Source of the DNA: Collinsella sp. AF25-2LB
Lineage (GTDB): Bacteria > Actinomycetota > Coriobacteriia > Coriobacteriales > Coriobacteriaceae
Direction: 5' to 3'
Assembly: GCF_003458415.1 (NCBI RefSeq)
Contig: NZ_QRUF01000005.1
Coordinates: 94,246 to 130,670, forward strand
DNA: 36,425 nt
In this document: in pieces, positions 16,574 through 24,809 of the stretch
Layout of the letters: each line of letters starts with the position of its first letter
Position numbering within the stretch: position 1 is the stretch's first letter
Notes under the pieces: model-generated
Database searches by the model: none
What the model saw: the letters and a program-made list of their open reading frames with translations, nothing else
What the model was told of the DNA's origin: nothing
Translations under genes and position numbers: made by a program

Positions 16574-17116
16574 ATGGACGACCTCGAAAAAGTTGAAACC
16601 ATCCGCACCAAGTGCAACGTGAGTTACACCGATGCCAAGGCGGCGCTCGACGCTGCCGACGGCAACGTTTTGGATGCCATCATTTGGCTCGAGTCGCAGG
16701 GCAAGACCCAGACCACGTCGGCGCATGCCGCCACCGAGTCCGCGCCAGTCGATGAGCCCTCTGCCGAGATGGTCGCCGCGCAGGTCGCTTACGAAAAGTC
16801 GAGCGAAAAGACCGACTTCTCCAAGAAGATGGACGGCGTGTGGGAGTACCTCAAAAAGCTCTTCCGCCTGAGTCTGGACACCAAGTTTATCGCCACGCGC
16901 CGCGATGCGATCATCCTCAACATCCCCATCCTGATCCCCATCGTCGCGCTGTTTGCCTGGGGCGCCACGATATGGCTGATGCTGATTGGCCTGTTCTTTG
17001 GCATGCGCTACCGCATCGACAGCGACGGCGACGTGCCCGGCAGCATCAACAACCTTATGGATAGCGCTGCTAACGCCGCGGACGACATCAAGCAAAATCT
17101 CAACGACGACAAGTAA
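16574..17116 (+). CDS. UBA-like/DUF4342-like membrane protein
   Basis: A 180-residue protein with two parts. Residues about 1-45 (VETIRTKCNVSYTDAKAALD through DAIIWLESQ) resemble the UBA-like helical bundle seen in EF-Ts. A polar Ala/Ser-rich linker follows. A DUF4342-like segment (RRDAIILNIPILIPIVALFA) carries one long or two short membrane helices, then an amphipathic tail. AAAGGACAGG precedes the ATG. It stands 18 bases before the response regulator, so it is almost certainly cotranscribed with the two-component genes. It may be a membrane partner or a target of that system; this is inferred from position. The function of the family is unknown. Confidence 0.75.
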   Translation: MDDLEKVETIRTKCNVSYTDAKAALDAADGNVLDAIIWLESQGKTQTTSAHAATESAPVDEPSAEMVAAQVAYEKSSEKTDFSKKMDGVWEYLKKLFRLSLDTKFIATRRDAIILNIPILIPIVALFAWGATIWLMLIGLFFGMRYRIDSDGDVPGSINNLMDSAANAADDIKQNLNDDK

Positions 17117-17134
17117 TCGCAGACGGGGGCACGC

Positions 17135-17920
17135 ATGGCACGGATCCTGATCGTAGAGGACGAGGAGAAAATCGCCCGCTTTGTGACGCTCGAGCTGGAG
17201 CACGAGGGCTACCAGGTGGAACACGCCGCCGATGGCCGCACTGCCGTGGACCTGGCGCTGGAGCGCGACTACGATCTGATTCTGCTCGACGTGCTGTTGC
17301 CGCAGCTCAACGGCATGGAGGTCTTGCGGCGTGTCCGCAAGCACAAGGATGTGCCGGTGATTATGGTCACCGCGCGCGATGCCGTGATGGACAAAGTGGC
17401 CGGGCTCGATGCCGGCGCCGACGATTACCTGACCAAGCCATTTGCGATTGAGGAGCTGTTCGCACGGATCCGCGTGGCACTGAAGCGCTCGGAAGCCGTG
17501 CGAGCGGCTTCGGGCGTTGGCGGCGCCAGCGCCGGGGCTGGCGTAGCGAGCGGCACGGCCGCCGGTATCGCCACAATGTCCCCGGCAACCGACACGGCCC
17601 AGACCGCTGCCGCGCCCTCCCCCGCCGCGCTCACCGTGGGTTCGGTCGCGCTCGATCCCGACCGCCGCGAAGTCACGGTCGGCGGCTCGCCCATCGCGCT
17701 CACGGCCCGCGAGTTCGACGTCCTCGCCCTGCTTATGACGCATGCCGAAACCGTACTCACGCGCGAGCGCATCGCGCACGAGGCGCTGGGCTACGAATAC
17801 GTGGGCGACACCAACAACGTCGACGTGCACATCGCGCACCTGCGCGCCAAGATCGAAGACGCCGGCGGTGCCCGCATCATCCAAACCGTGCGCGGGGTGG
17901 GCTATGTCTGCCGCGCGTAA
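17135..17920 (+). CDS. OmpR-family response regulator
   Basis: A 261-residue regulator with receiver domain (ILIVEDEEKIARF; phospho-acceptor in LILLDVLLPQLNG; Lys in LTKPFAIEE) and a winged-helix DNA-binding domain (LTAREFDVLALLM to QTVRGVGYVC). The two are joined by an unusually long linker of about 50 residues rich in Ala, Gly, Ser and Thr (roughly 126-173); relatives have about 10-20. The total is longer than the usual 220-235. It overlaps the kinase gene by 17 bases and should be phosphorylated by that kinase. The start has only a weak purine stretch (GACGGGGGC) nearby. Confidence 0.92.
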   Translation: MARILIVEDEEKIARFVTLELEHEGYQVEHAADGRTAVDLALERDYDLILLDVLLPQLNGMEVLRRVRKHKDVPVIMVTARDAVMDKVAGLDAGADDYLTKPFAIEELFARIRVALKRSEAVRAASGVGGASAGAGVASGTAAGIATMSPATDTAQTAAAPSPAALTVGSVALDPDRREVTVGGSPIALTAREFDVLALLMTHAETVLTRERIAHEALGYEYVGDTNNVDVHIAHLRAKIEDAGGARIIQTVRGVGYVCRA

Positions 17921-19199
17921 CGCCGAGACCAAGCGCGTCACCTCCATCGCCCGTGCCATCAACTGGAGCTACATGTGGCGCCGCCTGGCGAGCTACATCT
18001 GGCTCGACCTGTGGCTGCTGGTTGCTGCGGCGGCGATCCTCATCTATGGCTATAACCAAACGCTGCCCGACGGCGCGTTTACCGCGGGATGGATCCCCGG
18101 TGCCGCCGTCCACGGCATGTCGCTGACGCCCGCGCACGGCTGGGACCCCGCCACGCTCACCTATACCGTCGAGCTTGCGCGCACCACCAAGACCTTCCCC
18201 CTCGCGCAGGACCTCATCGCGCTGTGGCCCCTCTATCTTGTCGTTGCAGGTGGGCAGGTCATCAGCGTGCTCAACATGCTCGGCGGCGCCCGCCGCGTGC
18301 GCCGCACCATGGCACCGCTCAACGACCTGGCCCTGCGCGTAGACGAGCTCAGCCGTATGCAGCTCTCCGGCGGCAAGATGGAAACGCTGGAGCAGGCCAT
18401 CGAGCGCGCAAGCGTCGACTCGCCGAGCGTCACCACCGGCGACGCCGACCTGGCGAGCATCGAGGTCGCGCTCAACCGCCTGCTGCGCCAGATGCAAGAG
18501 GCAAAGCTGCAGCAGATGCGCTTTGTCAACGATGCAAGCCACGAGCTACGAACGCCCATCGCGGTGATTCAGGGTTACGTAAACATGCTCGACCGCTGGG
18601 GCAAAGATGACCCGGACGTGCTGGCGGAATCCATCGCGTCCCTCAAGGCCGAAAGCGAGCATATGCAGGAGCTCGTGGAGCAGCTGCTGTTTTTGGCGCG
18701 CGGCGATGCCGGGCGCACGGTCCTGCGGCGTGCGCATACCAACCTGGCCGCACTGGTCGGCGAGGTATGCGAGGAATCGCAGATGATCGATACCGAGCAC
18801 ACGTATCGGCTGGCGTACGACACCACGCTTGCCAACGACCCGCGCTGCGACGCATCTGTCGACGTGGCGCTCGTGAAGCAGGCTCTGCGCGTGATCGTGC
18901 AGAACGCCGCCAAGTATTCGAACGCGGGAACGACCGTCACATTTGGCATAACGACCGATGCGGGCATGGGCACGATCGACATAGCCGTTGAGGACGAGGG
19001 TATCGGCATGAACCAGGAATCCGCAGCTCACGCGTTTGAACGGTTCTACCGCGCCGACAACGCACGCGATGCCGGCGCGCAGGGCTCGGGTCTGGGGCTT
19101 GCCATTGCCAAGTGGATCGTCGATAGCCATGGTGGTGTCATTGGCGTGACCTCAGTCGAGGGCGTCGGCAGCCGCTTTACGATTCGCCTGCCGCGGTAG
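17904..19199 (+). CDS. Sensor histidine kinase of the OmpR-type pair
   Basis: A 431-residue kinase whose ATG overlaps the end of the regulator gene and follows GGGGTGG. It has a basic N-terminus, a first membrane segment (about 28-48), an extracytoplasmic loop of about 65 residues, a second membrane segment near 110-130 and a HAMP-like linker. The H-box is NDASHELRTPIAVIQGY and the N-box QNAAKYSN. ATP-lid motifs are DEGIGM, FERFYR and GSGLGLAI. All kinase motifs are intact. The sensed signal is unknown. It is cotranscribed with the regulator and the DUF4342-like membrane protein. Confidence 0.93.
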   Translation: MSAARNAETKRVTSIARAINWSYMWRRLASYIWLDLWLLVAAAAILIYGYNQTLPDGAFTAGWIPGAAVHGMSLTPAHGWDPATLTYTVELARTTKTFPLAQDLIALWPLYLVVAGGQVISVLNMLGGARRVRRTMAPLNDLALRVDELSRMQLSGGKMETLEQAIERASVDSPSVTTGDADLASIEVALNRLLRQMQEAKLQQMRFVNDASHELRTPIAVIQGYVNMLDRWGKDDPDVLAESIASLKAESEHMQELVEQLLFLARGDAGRTVLRRAHTNLAALVGEVCEESQMIDTEHTYRLAYDTTLANDPRCDASVDVALVKQALRVIVQNAAKYSNAGTTVTFGITTDAGMGTIDIAVEDEGIGMNQESAAHAFERFYRADNARDAGAQGSGLGLAIAKWIVDSHGGVIGVTSVEGVGSRFTIRLPR

Positions 19200-19217
19200 G
19201 GGCACCCGCGCGAATCA

Positions 19218-19395
19218 AGGTCTAATACTTTTCCGAGAAGTGAACGCCTGTTTTTGGACCCCCGAACCATCCGCATTTTTTGGCCGCAAAATCGCAGGAT
19301 TCCAGCATCGAAACCGCAGGAAACGGCATCCTCAAAGTGTCGATGCTTCAGGGGTCCGATTCTGCTCGTTCACTTCTCGGAAAAATATTAGACCT
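19218..19395. mobile_element. 178-bp inverted-repeat element with nested palindromes
   Basis: Arms 19218-19246 and 19367-19395 are inverted copies identical at 28 of 29 positions. Two inner pairs are nested: GGACCCC (19256-19262) with GGGGTCC (19351-19357), and GCATCGA (19305-19311) with TCGATGC (19340-19346). There is no plausible ORF inside. The layout fits a MITE-like element or a large folded RNA. The end motif is also found alone at 16378-16394. Confidence 0.6.
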
Positions 19396-19436
19396 GGATT
19401 TTATGGCCCTTTCAGAAGGTCGTCCCCTCGGCATAA

Positions 19437-19470
19437 AAAAGGGATAGGGCCAGGCGGCTCTATCCCTTTT
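19437..19470. terminator. Bidirectional terminator between kinase and VOC genes
   Basis: AAAAGGGATAG (19437-19447) pairs exactly with CTATCCCTTTT (19460-19470), with A and T runs on the outer sides. It serves the minus-strand VOC gene and possibly the plus-strand kinase operon. Confidence 0.8.
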
Positions 19471-19493
19471 TGCTAGCTATAGCAGCTTGTGCG

Positions 19494-19868
19494 CTACTCG
19501 CGGCACAGGTGCACGGCGAAGCCGGCGAACTCGCGCTTAAAGTACACGAGCTTGGTGCCGCCGTCGGGCAGCAGCACGCGCGACTCCTCGTTGACCTCGA
19601 GCCCGCGCTCGGCAAACCACTTCTCCGCCGCATCGATGTCGTTGACGGCAAAGCCGATGTGGCCCTTGGCGCCACGACCGTTCTGCTTCATGATCTCGAC
19701 CAGCGAATCGTTAAAGTACGAAACGGGGGTCTCGATAACGGGCAGGCCCATCATCGTCGAGAACAGCTCCGCAATCTCCAGGGCGTCTGCCGGGTCGGCA
19801 GCGTTAATGCCCACATGGGCGACGCGCATGCCAAAGAGCTCGACCGGATTGGCGTTCTGCTCACTCAT
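19494..19868 (-). CDS. VOC (glyoxalase-fold) protein, resembling the C-terminal domain of some KDPG aldolases
   Basis: A 124-residue single-domain VOC protein: VAHVGINAADPADALEIAEL at the N-terminus, GAKGHIGFAVNDID in the middle and FAVHLCRE at the end. The spacing and the wording of HVGINA, GHIGFA and AVHL recall the small VOC domain fused behind some 2-dehydro-3-deoxyphosphogluconate aldolases. That suggests a role near sugar-acid metabolism, but it could equally be another glyoxalase-type enzyme. The ATG lies 11 bases after the stop of the PTS IIB gene, so the two form an operon closed by the terminator at 19437. Confidence 0.75.
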   Translation of the reverse strand: MSEQNANPVELFGMRVAHVGINAADPADALEIAELFSTMMGLPVIETPVSYFNDSLVEIMKQNGRGAKGHIGFAVNDIDAAEKWFAERGLEVNEESRVLLPDGGTKLVYFKREFAGFAVHLCRE

Positions 19869-19879
19869 ACAGTCAGCGC

Positions 19880-20167
19880 CTACTGAGCCATGACGTCGAG
19901 GACGGCCTTCTCGGCAGCGACGCGGTTCATGCCGGTCATGAAGGGCACGCCGCTCACGTACGGGCAGGTGAGGCCCTCGGGGGCAACGGTGGTGGCGATC
20001 AGCAGGTCAGCACCCTCATCGCAGTAATCCTTGGCCTCGGAGATGGCGCACTGCACGATCTCATACTTGTCGGCGTAACCGTTGGCGTCGAGCAGGGTGG
20101 CGACCTTCTGGGCAACGAGCGTGGAAGTAGCAGCGCCAGCACCGCAAGCCAAAACGATCTTCTTCAT
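19880..20167 (-). CDS. PTS system IIB component, galactitol-family type
   Basis: A 95-residue IIB domain with the phospho-cysteine loop CGAGAATSTL (Cys8) directly after the first beta strand, and LLIATTVAP typical of galactitol-family IIB proteins. It should accept phosphate from a IIA domain and pass it to sugar in a IIC channel, but no IIA or IIC gene is in this window, so it is an orphan here. GGGAG precedes the ATG. Its partner in the operon is a VOC protein. It may serve a permease encoded elsewhere or act in regulation. Confidence 0.88.
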   Translation of the reverse strand: MKKIVLACGAGAATSTLVAQKVATLLDANGYADKYEIVQCAISEAKDYCDEGADLLIATTVAPEGLTCPYVSGVPFMTGMNRVAAEKAVLDVMAQ

Positions 20168-20269
20168 AGGTAATGTCTCCCTTCATGGTTTACTTTAGGT
20201 AAGTGTACCGCAGCGAGCGATGGCACTCGGCCTCGATGAGCTTTTATGCCAGTTTGCTTTCGCGCTGCG

Positions 20270-20275
20270 TATAAT
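20270..20275 (+). promoter_or_regulatory. Consensus -10 box for the gene at 20331
   Basis: A perfect TATAAT 55 bases before the start codon. The -35 is unclear; a TTGCTT lies too close to serve as one. Confidence 0.5.
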
Positions 20276-20330
20276 ACATCTAGTACATGTTGTCATACCG
20301 CTCGCTTTATGAGCGACTAAGGACCCTAAT

Positions 20331-20954
20331 ATGCCCGATTCTCGCACACTCTGGACCGCCGTCGTTATCATCTGCATCGCCGTGTCGGTGTTCTTTAGCG
20401 TCAAAAAACGCACCACGTTTAAACGCCTGCAGCAGCTCATGGCCGCCAAGCAGTGGGACGAGTTCGATCGTTTGCTCGACGGCAAACTCACCAGCATGCT
20501 GTACCCGCGCTACAACCGCGACTACCTGCGCCTGAACTCCTATCTGCTGCGCGAGGACCATAAGCGCGCCGACGAGATGTTCGACCTGCTGCTGGGACTC
20601 AACCTGCCCAAGATGCAGCGTGTCGACCTGGTCATTAAGGCCTTTAACTACTACGTTGGCCAGGAGGACCGCAAAAAGTCCAAGGAGCTGCTGCACGAGA
20701 TCAAGGGCTTTGAGGGCGGTCAGGCCGAGGCAGTCGCACACGAGTGCCAGCTGATGTACGACACGATGATCCTCAAGCGCCACAACGATATTCCCGAGCT
20801 GGAGCGCATGCTCAAGGAGGCCGGTGACGACAAGGTCAAGAGCTGCCGCCTGGAATACCTGCTGGCCCTGCAGTACCAAAACAAGGGTGACGAAGCCAAG
20901 TTCCAGGAGTTCCTGGAGAAGTCGGGCCAACACTCGATGGCCGTCAACGCGTAA
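20331..20954 (+). CDS. Membrane-anchored helical-repeat protein of unknown function
   Basis: A 207-residue protein with one N-terminal membrane segment (TLWTAVVIICIAVSVFFSV, about 6-24) followed by a positively charged stop (KKRTTFKR). The soluble part is all-helical, about 180 residues. Pieces such as QWDEFDRLLDGKL, KRADEMFDLLLGL and LQYQNKGDEAKFQEFLEK look like degenerate TPR units. AAGGA lies eight bases before the ATG. The orientation suggests an N-terminal anchor with a cytoplasmic scaffold. I do not recognise a named family. It is followed by the tRNA-Leu gene. Confidence 0.72.
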   Translation: MPDSRTLWTAVVIICIAVSVFFSVKKRTTFKRLQQLMAAKQWDEFDRLLDGKLTSMLYPRYNRDYLRLNSYLLREDHKRADEMFDLLLGLNLPKMQRVDLVIKAFNYYVGQEDRKKSKELLHEIKGFEGGQAEAVAHECQLMYDTMILKRHNDIPELERMLKEAGDDKVKSCRLEYLLALQYQNKGDEAKFQEFLEKSGQHSMAVNA

Positions 20955-20985
20955 CGGACGGCTTGTGCTAGACTTCTAGTCTCAC

Positions 20986-21070
20986 GGGGGCGTGGCGGAA
21001 TTGGCATACGCAGGAGACTTAAAATCTCTCGCCGCAAGGATTGTGGGTTCGAGTCCCACCGCCCCTACCA
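20986..21070 (+). tRNA. tRNA-Leu (UAA)
   Basis: An 85-base type II tRNA with acceptor GGGGGCG pairing CGCCCCT (one G-U) and encoded CCA. The anticodon loop CTTAAAA gives anticodon TAA, the T arm is GTGGGTTCGAGTCCCAC, and there is a long variable arm. Confidence 0.95.
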
Positions 21071-21137
21071 TATGGAGCTTTCGGGCCCGTGTCCCCCAGG
21101 GATGCGGGCCCGTTTTATTTGGACGCCGCTGGGGCTC
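21053..21137 (+). repeat. 85-bp direct repeat, copy 1 (tRNA 3' end plus terminator)
   Basis: Runs from within the T arm of tRNA-Leu through its terminator. It is repeated at 21249-21333 with 79 of 85 bases identical and equal length. Confidence 0.85.
21082..21120 (+). terminator. Terminator of tRNA-Leu
   Basis: GGGCCCG (21083-21089) and CGGGCCC (21105-21111) pair, with inner TCCC and GGGA, followed by the U-rich GTTTTATTT. Confidence 0.8.
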
Positions 21138-21248
21138 GAACCCGCGAGGGGGCGAGCGTCAAGCGGACGCGCAGCGTCCGCAGCGAGCCGGCGAGGGCGC
21201 CGGCAGGCGACCGAAGCCGGTGCGGATTTGCGCAGCAAATACGCGGAC

Positions 21249-21333
21249 GTCCCACCGCCCCTACCATATGGAGCTTTCGAGCCCGTGTCCCCAAGGGATG
21301 CGGGCTCGTTTCTTTTGGACGCCGGTGGGGCTC
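21249..21333 (+). repeat. 85-bp direct repeat, copy 2
   Basis: It carries the last 18 bases of the tRNA, including CCA, and the terminator, but no complete tRNA. The hairpin is kept by a paired change (GAGCCCG with CGGGCTC). The spacer from copy 1 (21138-21248, 111 bp) is GC-rich and full of small hairpins. Confidence 0.85.
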
Positions 21334-21334
21334 T

Positions 21335-21351
21335 AAGTTGCAGTGGAATAG
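21335..21351 (+). repeat. Half copy of the 28024 palindrome arm, abutting the ppx stop
   Basis: AAGTTGCAGTGGAATAG differs by one base from the first 17 bases of the left arm of the palindrome at 28024. It ends exactly beside the stop codon of the minus-strand ppx gene. Confidence 0.55.
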
Positions 21352-22353
21352 TTAAAGGGCGCTAAGGCTGGGGGTCCAGCCGATGGTGGGGATGGCGCCG
21401 TCGAGAACCTCGTTGATGGTAGCGGCCATGCCGGCGAGCAGGCTGTTCTCGCTTACGGTGAGCGTGTCGTAGCCGCCGGCTCGCATGAGCTCGCGAATCA
21501 CCACGGCACCTGCCAAGATCACGCCCGCGCGCTTGGGTTGCACGCCCGGCAACGCGGCGATGCCCGCAACATCCAGCGCGGACATGCGCTCGATAGCGGC
21601 CGAAACCTGCTCCAGCGAAAGCTCGCGCAGGTGCACAAAGCTCGAATCATACGGCTCCAGCTCGTGGACCAGAGCCACCAGCGTAGTCACCGTGCCGCCC
21701 ACTGCGACCAAGCGTTCGGCGCGCTCAAAGTCGACAGGCAGACTCTCAAAGTAGCCCGCAAACTGCTCGTTTGCCCATGCGGCAGCGGCAGCAAGCTCGC
21801 CGTCCGCAGGCGGCAGCGCCGAGAAAAACCGCTCCGTCACACGGCGGCAGCCAATGTCCAGCGAGCGCGTCCCTTCTAGCGCAAAGACGCCACGCTCCGG
21901 CGCATAGACGCCCGTCGCGAGCTCCGTGGATCCGCCACCCGAATCGGCAACAATAATGCGCTCGCCGGCAAAGTCGTGCGCCACGCCAAAAAACGTCAGG
22001 CGTGCCTCGACCTCGCCCGGAATCACCTGCGGTTCGAGCCCCAGCTCGCGCAGGCCGTCCAGCAGCAGGGCGGCATTGGACGCATCGCGCGCGGCGCTCG
22101 TGCATGTGGTGCAGATGCACGCGGCCCCAAAGGCACGTGCCTCGTCCACAAACATGCGGCATGCGGCGAGCACGCGCTCAACGGCCGCCTCGCAAAAGCG
22201 GCCCGTCGCGTCCACGCCCTCGCCCAAGTCGGTGATCTCGGTATGCTTGGACGATTCCACGATCGCCCCGGCCTCGACCTGCGCTAACACCAGTCGCGAC
22301 GACACTGTTCCCAGGTCAATCGCGGCTACCTTATAGCGTTTGCAATCTGCCAT
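21352..22353 (-). CDS. ppx: Ppx/GppA-family exopolyphosphatase / guanosine pentaphosphate phosphatase
   Basis: A 333-residue protein of the ASKHA ATPase-like fold. Visible are the first phosphate loop AAIDLGTVSSRLVLA, CTTCTSAARDASNA, the second phosphate motif VADSGGGSTELA with its catalytic Glu upstream, and VAVGGTVTTLVAL. It should release phosphate from polyphosphate or pppGpp. It is the short form, lacking the C-terminal HD-like domain of the E. coli enzymes of about 500 residues. GAGGGGAG precedes the ATG, 20 bases after the divIC-like gene, so it is the last gene of that transcript. Confidence 0.9.
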   Translation of the reverse strand: MADCKRYKVAAIDLGTVSSRLVLAQVEAGAIVESSKHTEITDLGEGVDATGRFCEAAVERVLAACRMFVDEARAFGAACICTTCTSAARDASNAALLLDGLRELGLEPQVIPGEVEARLTFFGVAHDFAGERIIVADSGGGSTELATGVYAPERGVFALEGTRSLDIGCRRVTERFFSALPPADGELAAAAAWANEQFAGYFESLPVDFERAERLVAVGGTVTTLVALVHELEPYDSSFVHLRELSLEQVSAAIERMSALDVAGIAALPGVQPKRAGVILAGAVVIRELMRAGGYDTLTVSENSLLAGMAATINEVLDGAIPTIGWTPSLSAL

Positions 22354-22373
22354 TGCAGGCTCCCCTCCGGGCG

Positions 22374-23135
22374 CTATTTGCCGTTGGACACGACCGTCTG
22401 GCCCTCGACGCCGTTAAATCCAAACAGCATATCGAGCGTCTGGATGTACCACGGCGCGTCCTTGCCGACCTCTTCGATCTCTTTGGCGACTTCGCTGGCC
22501 TTCTTGGCGTTCGAGGACTTTTTGCTCGACGACGAGTCCGAATCGTCGTCCAGGCCCAGCACGTCAATCTTGGTCTCGCCGGGCATCACCAGGCCCAGGT
22601 CCTCGGTCGCCGCGTCCTTAATGCCCTCCTCTGAGAGCAGCTTGTCGACGCTTTTCTGCAGCTCGTCGTTGTACTGCTGGCGAATCTCGACCTGCTTGGC
22701 CAAGATATCGCTCGAGCGTTTGGCAACGTAGAGGTCGCGCACGGGAAAGTACAGGCTCACGAGCACCAGGGCGACGACAATACCGATAAACAGCCCTCGC
22801 TGAGGACCGTGGGTAAAGTCGTAAATTGCCTTGACCGCTGCGTTGTCGTTGGCGTAGTGCATAAAGTCCGAGCCGGAAAGACGGCTTGAGGGACGGCGCG
22901 GCTTGTCGGACGCCTGGGTCGAAGGGCGCGACGCATGCTTGGAACGCGATGGGCGCACCGGACTATCCGAGGAACTATTTGGCTGAGCATTGGGATGCGA
23001 AGTCGCCGGCGAGCTATACCTGGAGCGATCAGCACCAGCATAACCAGACCCGCCAAGCTGTGCGGTACGCGCACGACGAGGCGACGGCTCGCGCGAACCG
23101 GCGGAATAATACCTGTTGTCGTAAATCTGATCCAT
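22374..23135 (-). CDS. divIC: DivIC/FtsB-like septum formation protein
   Basis: A 253-residue protein from ATG 23135. A disordered basic N-terminus rich in Ser, Arg and Pro (about 1-105) precedes one membrane segment (GLFIGIVVALVLVSLYFPV, near 120-138). A short coiled coil follows (VAKRSSDILAKQVEIRQQYNDE is its core), then GLVMPGE as in FtsB/DivIC proteins. An acidic Ser/Lys-rich extension and a final segment come last. In the family it links FtsL and FtsQ/DivIB in the divisome. The position after eno is the classic eno-divIC arrangement. The N- and C-terminal extensions are longer than in typical 100-130 residue homologues. The start has only a modest AAGG. Confidence 0.85.
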   Translation of the reverse strand: MDQIYDNRYYSAGSREPSPRRARTAQLGGSGYAGADRSRYSSPATSHPNAQPNSSSDSPVRPSRSKHASRPSTQASDKPRRPSSRLSGSDFMHYANDNAAVKAIYDFTHGPQRGLFIGIVVALVLVSLYFPVRDLYVAKRSSDILAKQVEIRQQYNDELQKSVDKLLSEEGIKDAATEDLGLVMPGETKIDVLGLDDDSDSSSSKKSSNAKKASEVAKEIEEVGKDAPWYIQTLDMLFGFNGVEGQTVVSNGK

Positions 23136-23224
23136 GTGCGCCTTGTGCGGTTGAGGTTTGTTTGCGCTAAGTCCTTTAGTTATAGCACGAGCGCCCGCAC
23201 CGCCTTCGCCAGCCTTTGCTCGAC

Positions 23225-23260
23225 ATAAAAAAGGCGCTGAGCCGTATGGCCCAGCGCCCA
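23225..23260 (-). terminator. Terminator after eno
   Basis: GGCGCTG (23233-23239) pairs CAGCGCC (23252-23258), with an inner GCC/GGC. On the minus strand it is followed by TTTTTT. It should limit read-through from eno into divIC. Confidence 0.8.
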
Positions 23261-23330
23261 TAGTTCTTTGCGGCATCCAGCCAAGACGGGGAGGAACCGA
23301 GTCAGCCTCCCCCTCGCCAAATTCGCCCGT

Positions 23331-24632
<1,302 letters not shown>

Positions 24633-24693
24633 TCACTTGGAAACGTAGTGGATGCAAGCGACCGGCTGACCGTGCACCATCGGTGCGTCTCCG

Positions 24694-24738
24694 TAAGTTA
24701 GCCATGTCGCACTTTTTGCATTATGCCCTAAGTTAGCC
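24694..24738. promoter_or_regulatory. Direct repeat in the eno upstream region
   Basis: TAAGTTAGCC occurs at 24694-24703 and 24729-24738, 35 bp apart. It brackets a CATAAT-like -10 (minus strand, about 24719-24724). It could be a regulator site; the evidence is limited. Confidence 0.35.
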
Positions 24739-24768
24739 GAGGGATACACTTGATTTTCGAAAAATTTA

Positions 24769-24805
24769 GCGGGAACGATGAGGCATGTCAGCCCGTCGTT
24801 CCCGC
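24769..24805 (-). terminator. Terminator of the mazG operon
   Basis: GCGGGAACGA (24769-24778) pairs exactly with TCGTTCCCGC (24796-24805). On the minus strand TAAATTTTTCG follows. Confidence 0.75.
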
Positions 24806-24809
24806 AGTC

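Noticed and set aside
21138..21248. Possible second tRNA or small gene in the spacer after tRNA-Leu
   Set aside because: A T-arm-like stretch is present on the minus strand, but the 5-bp stem does not pair and no cloverleaf forms. The coding frames are low-complexity.
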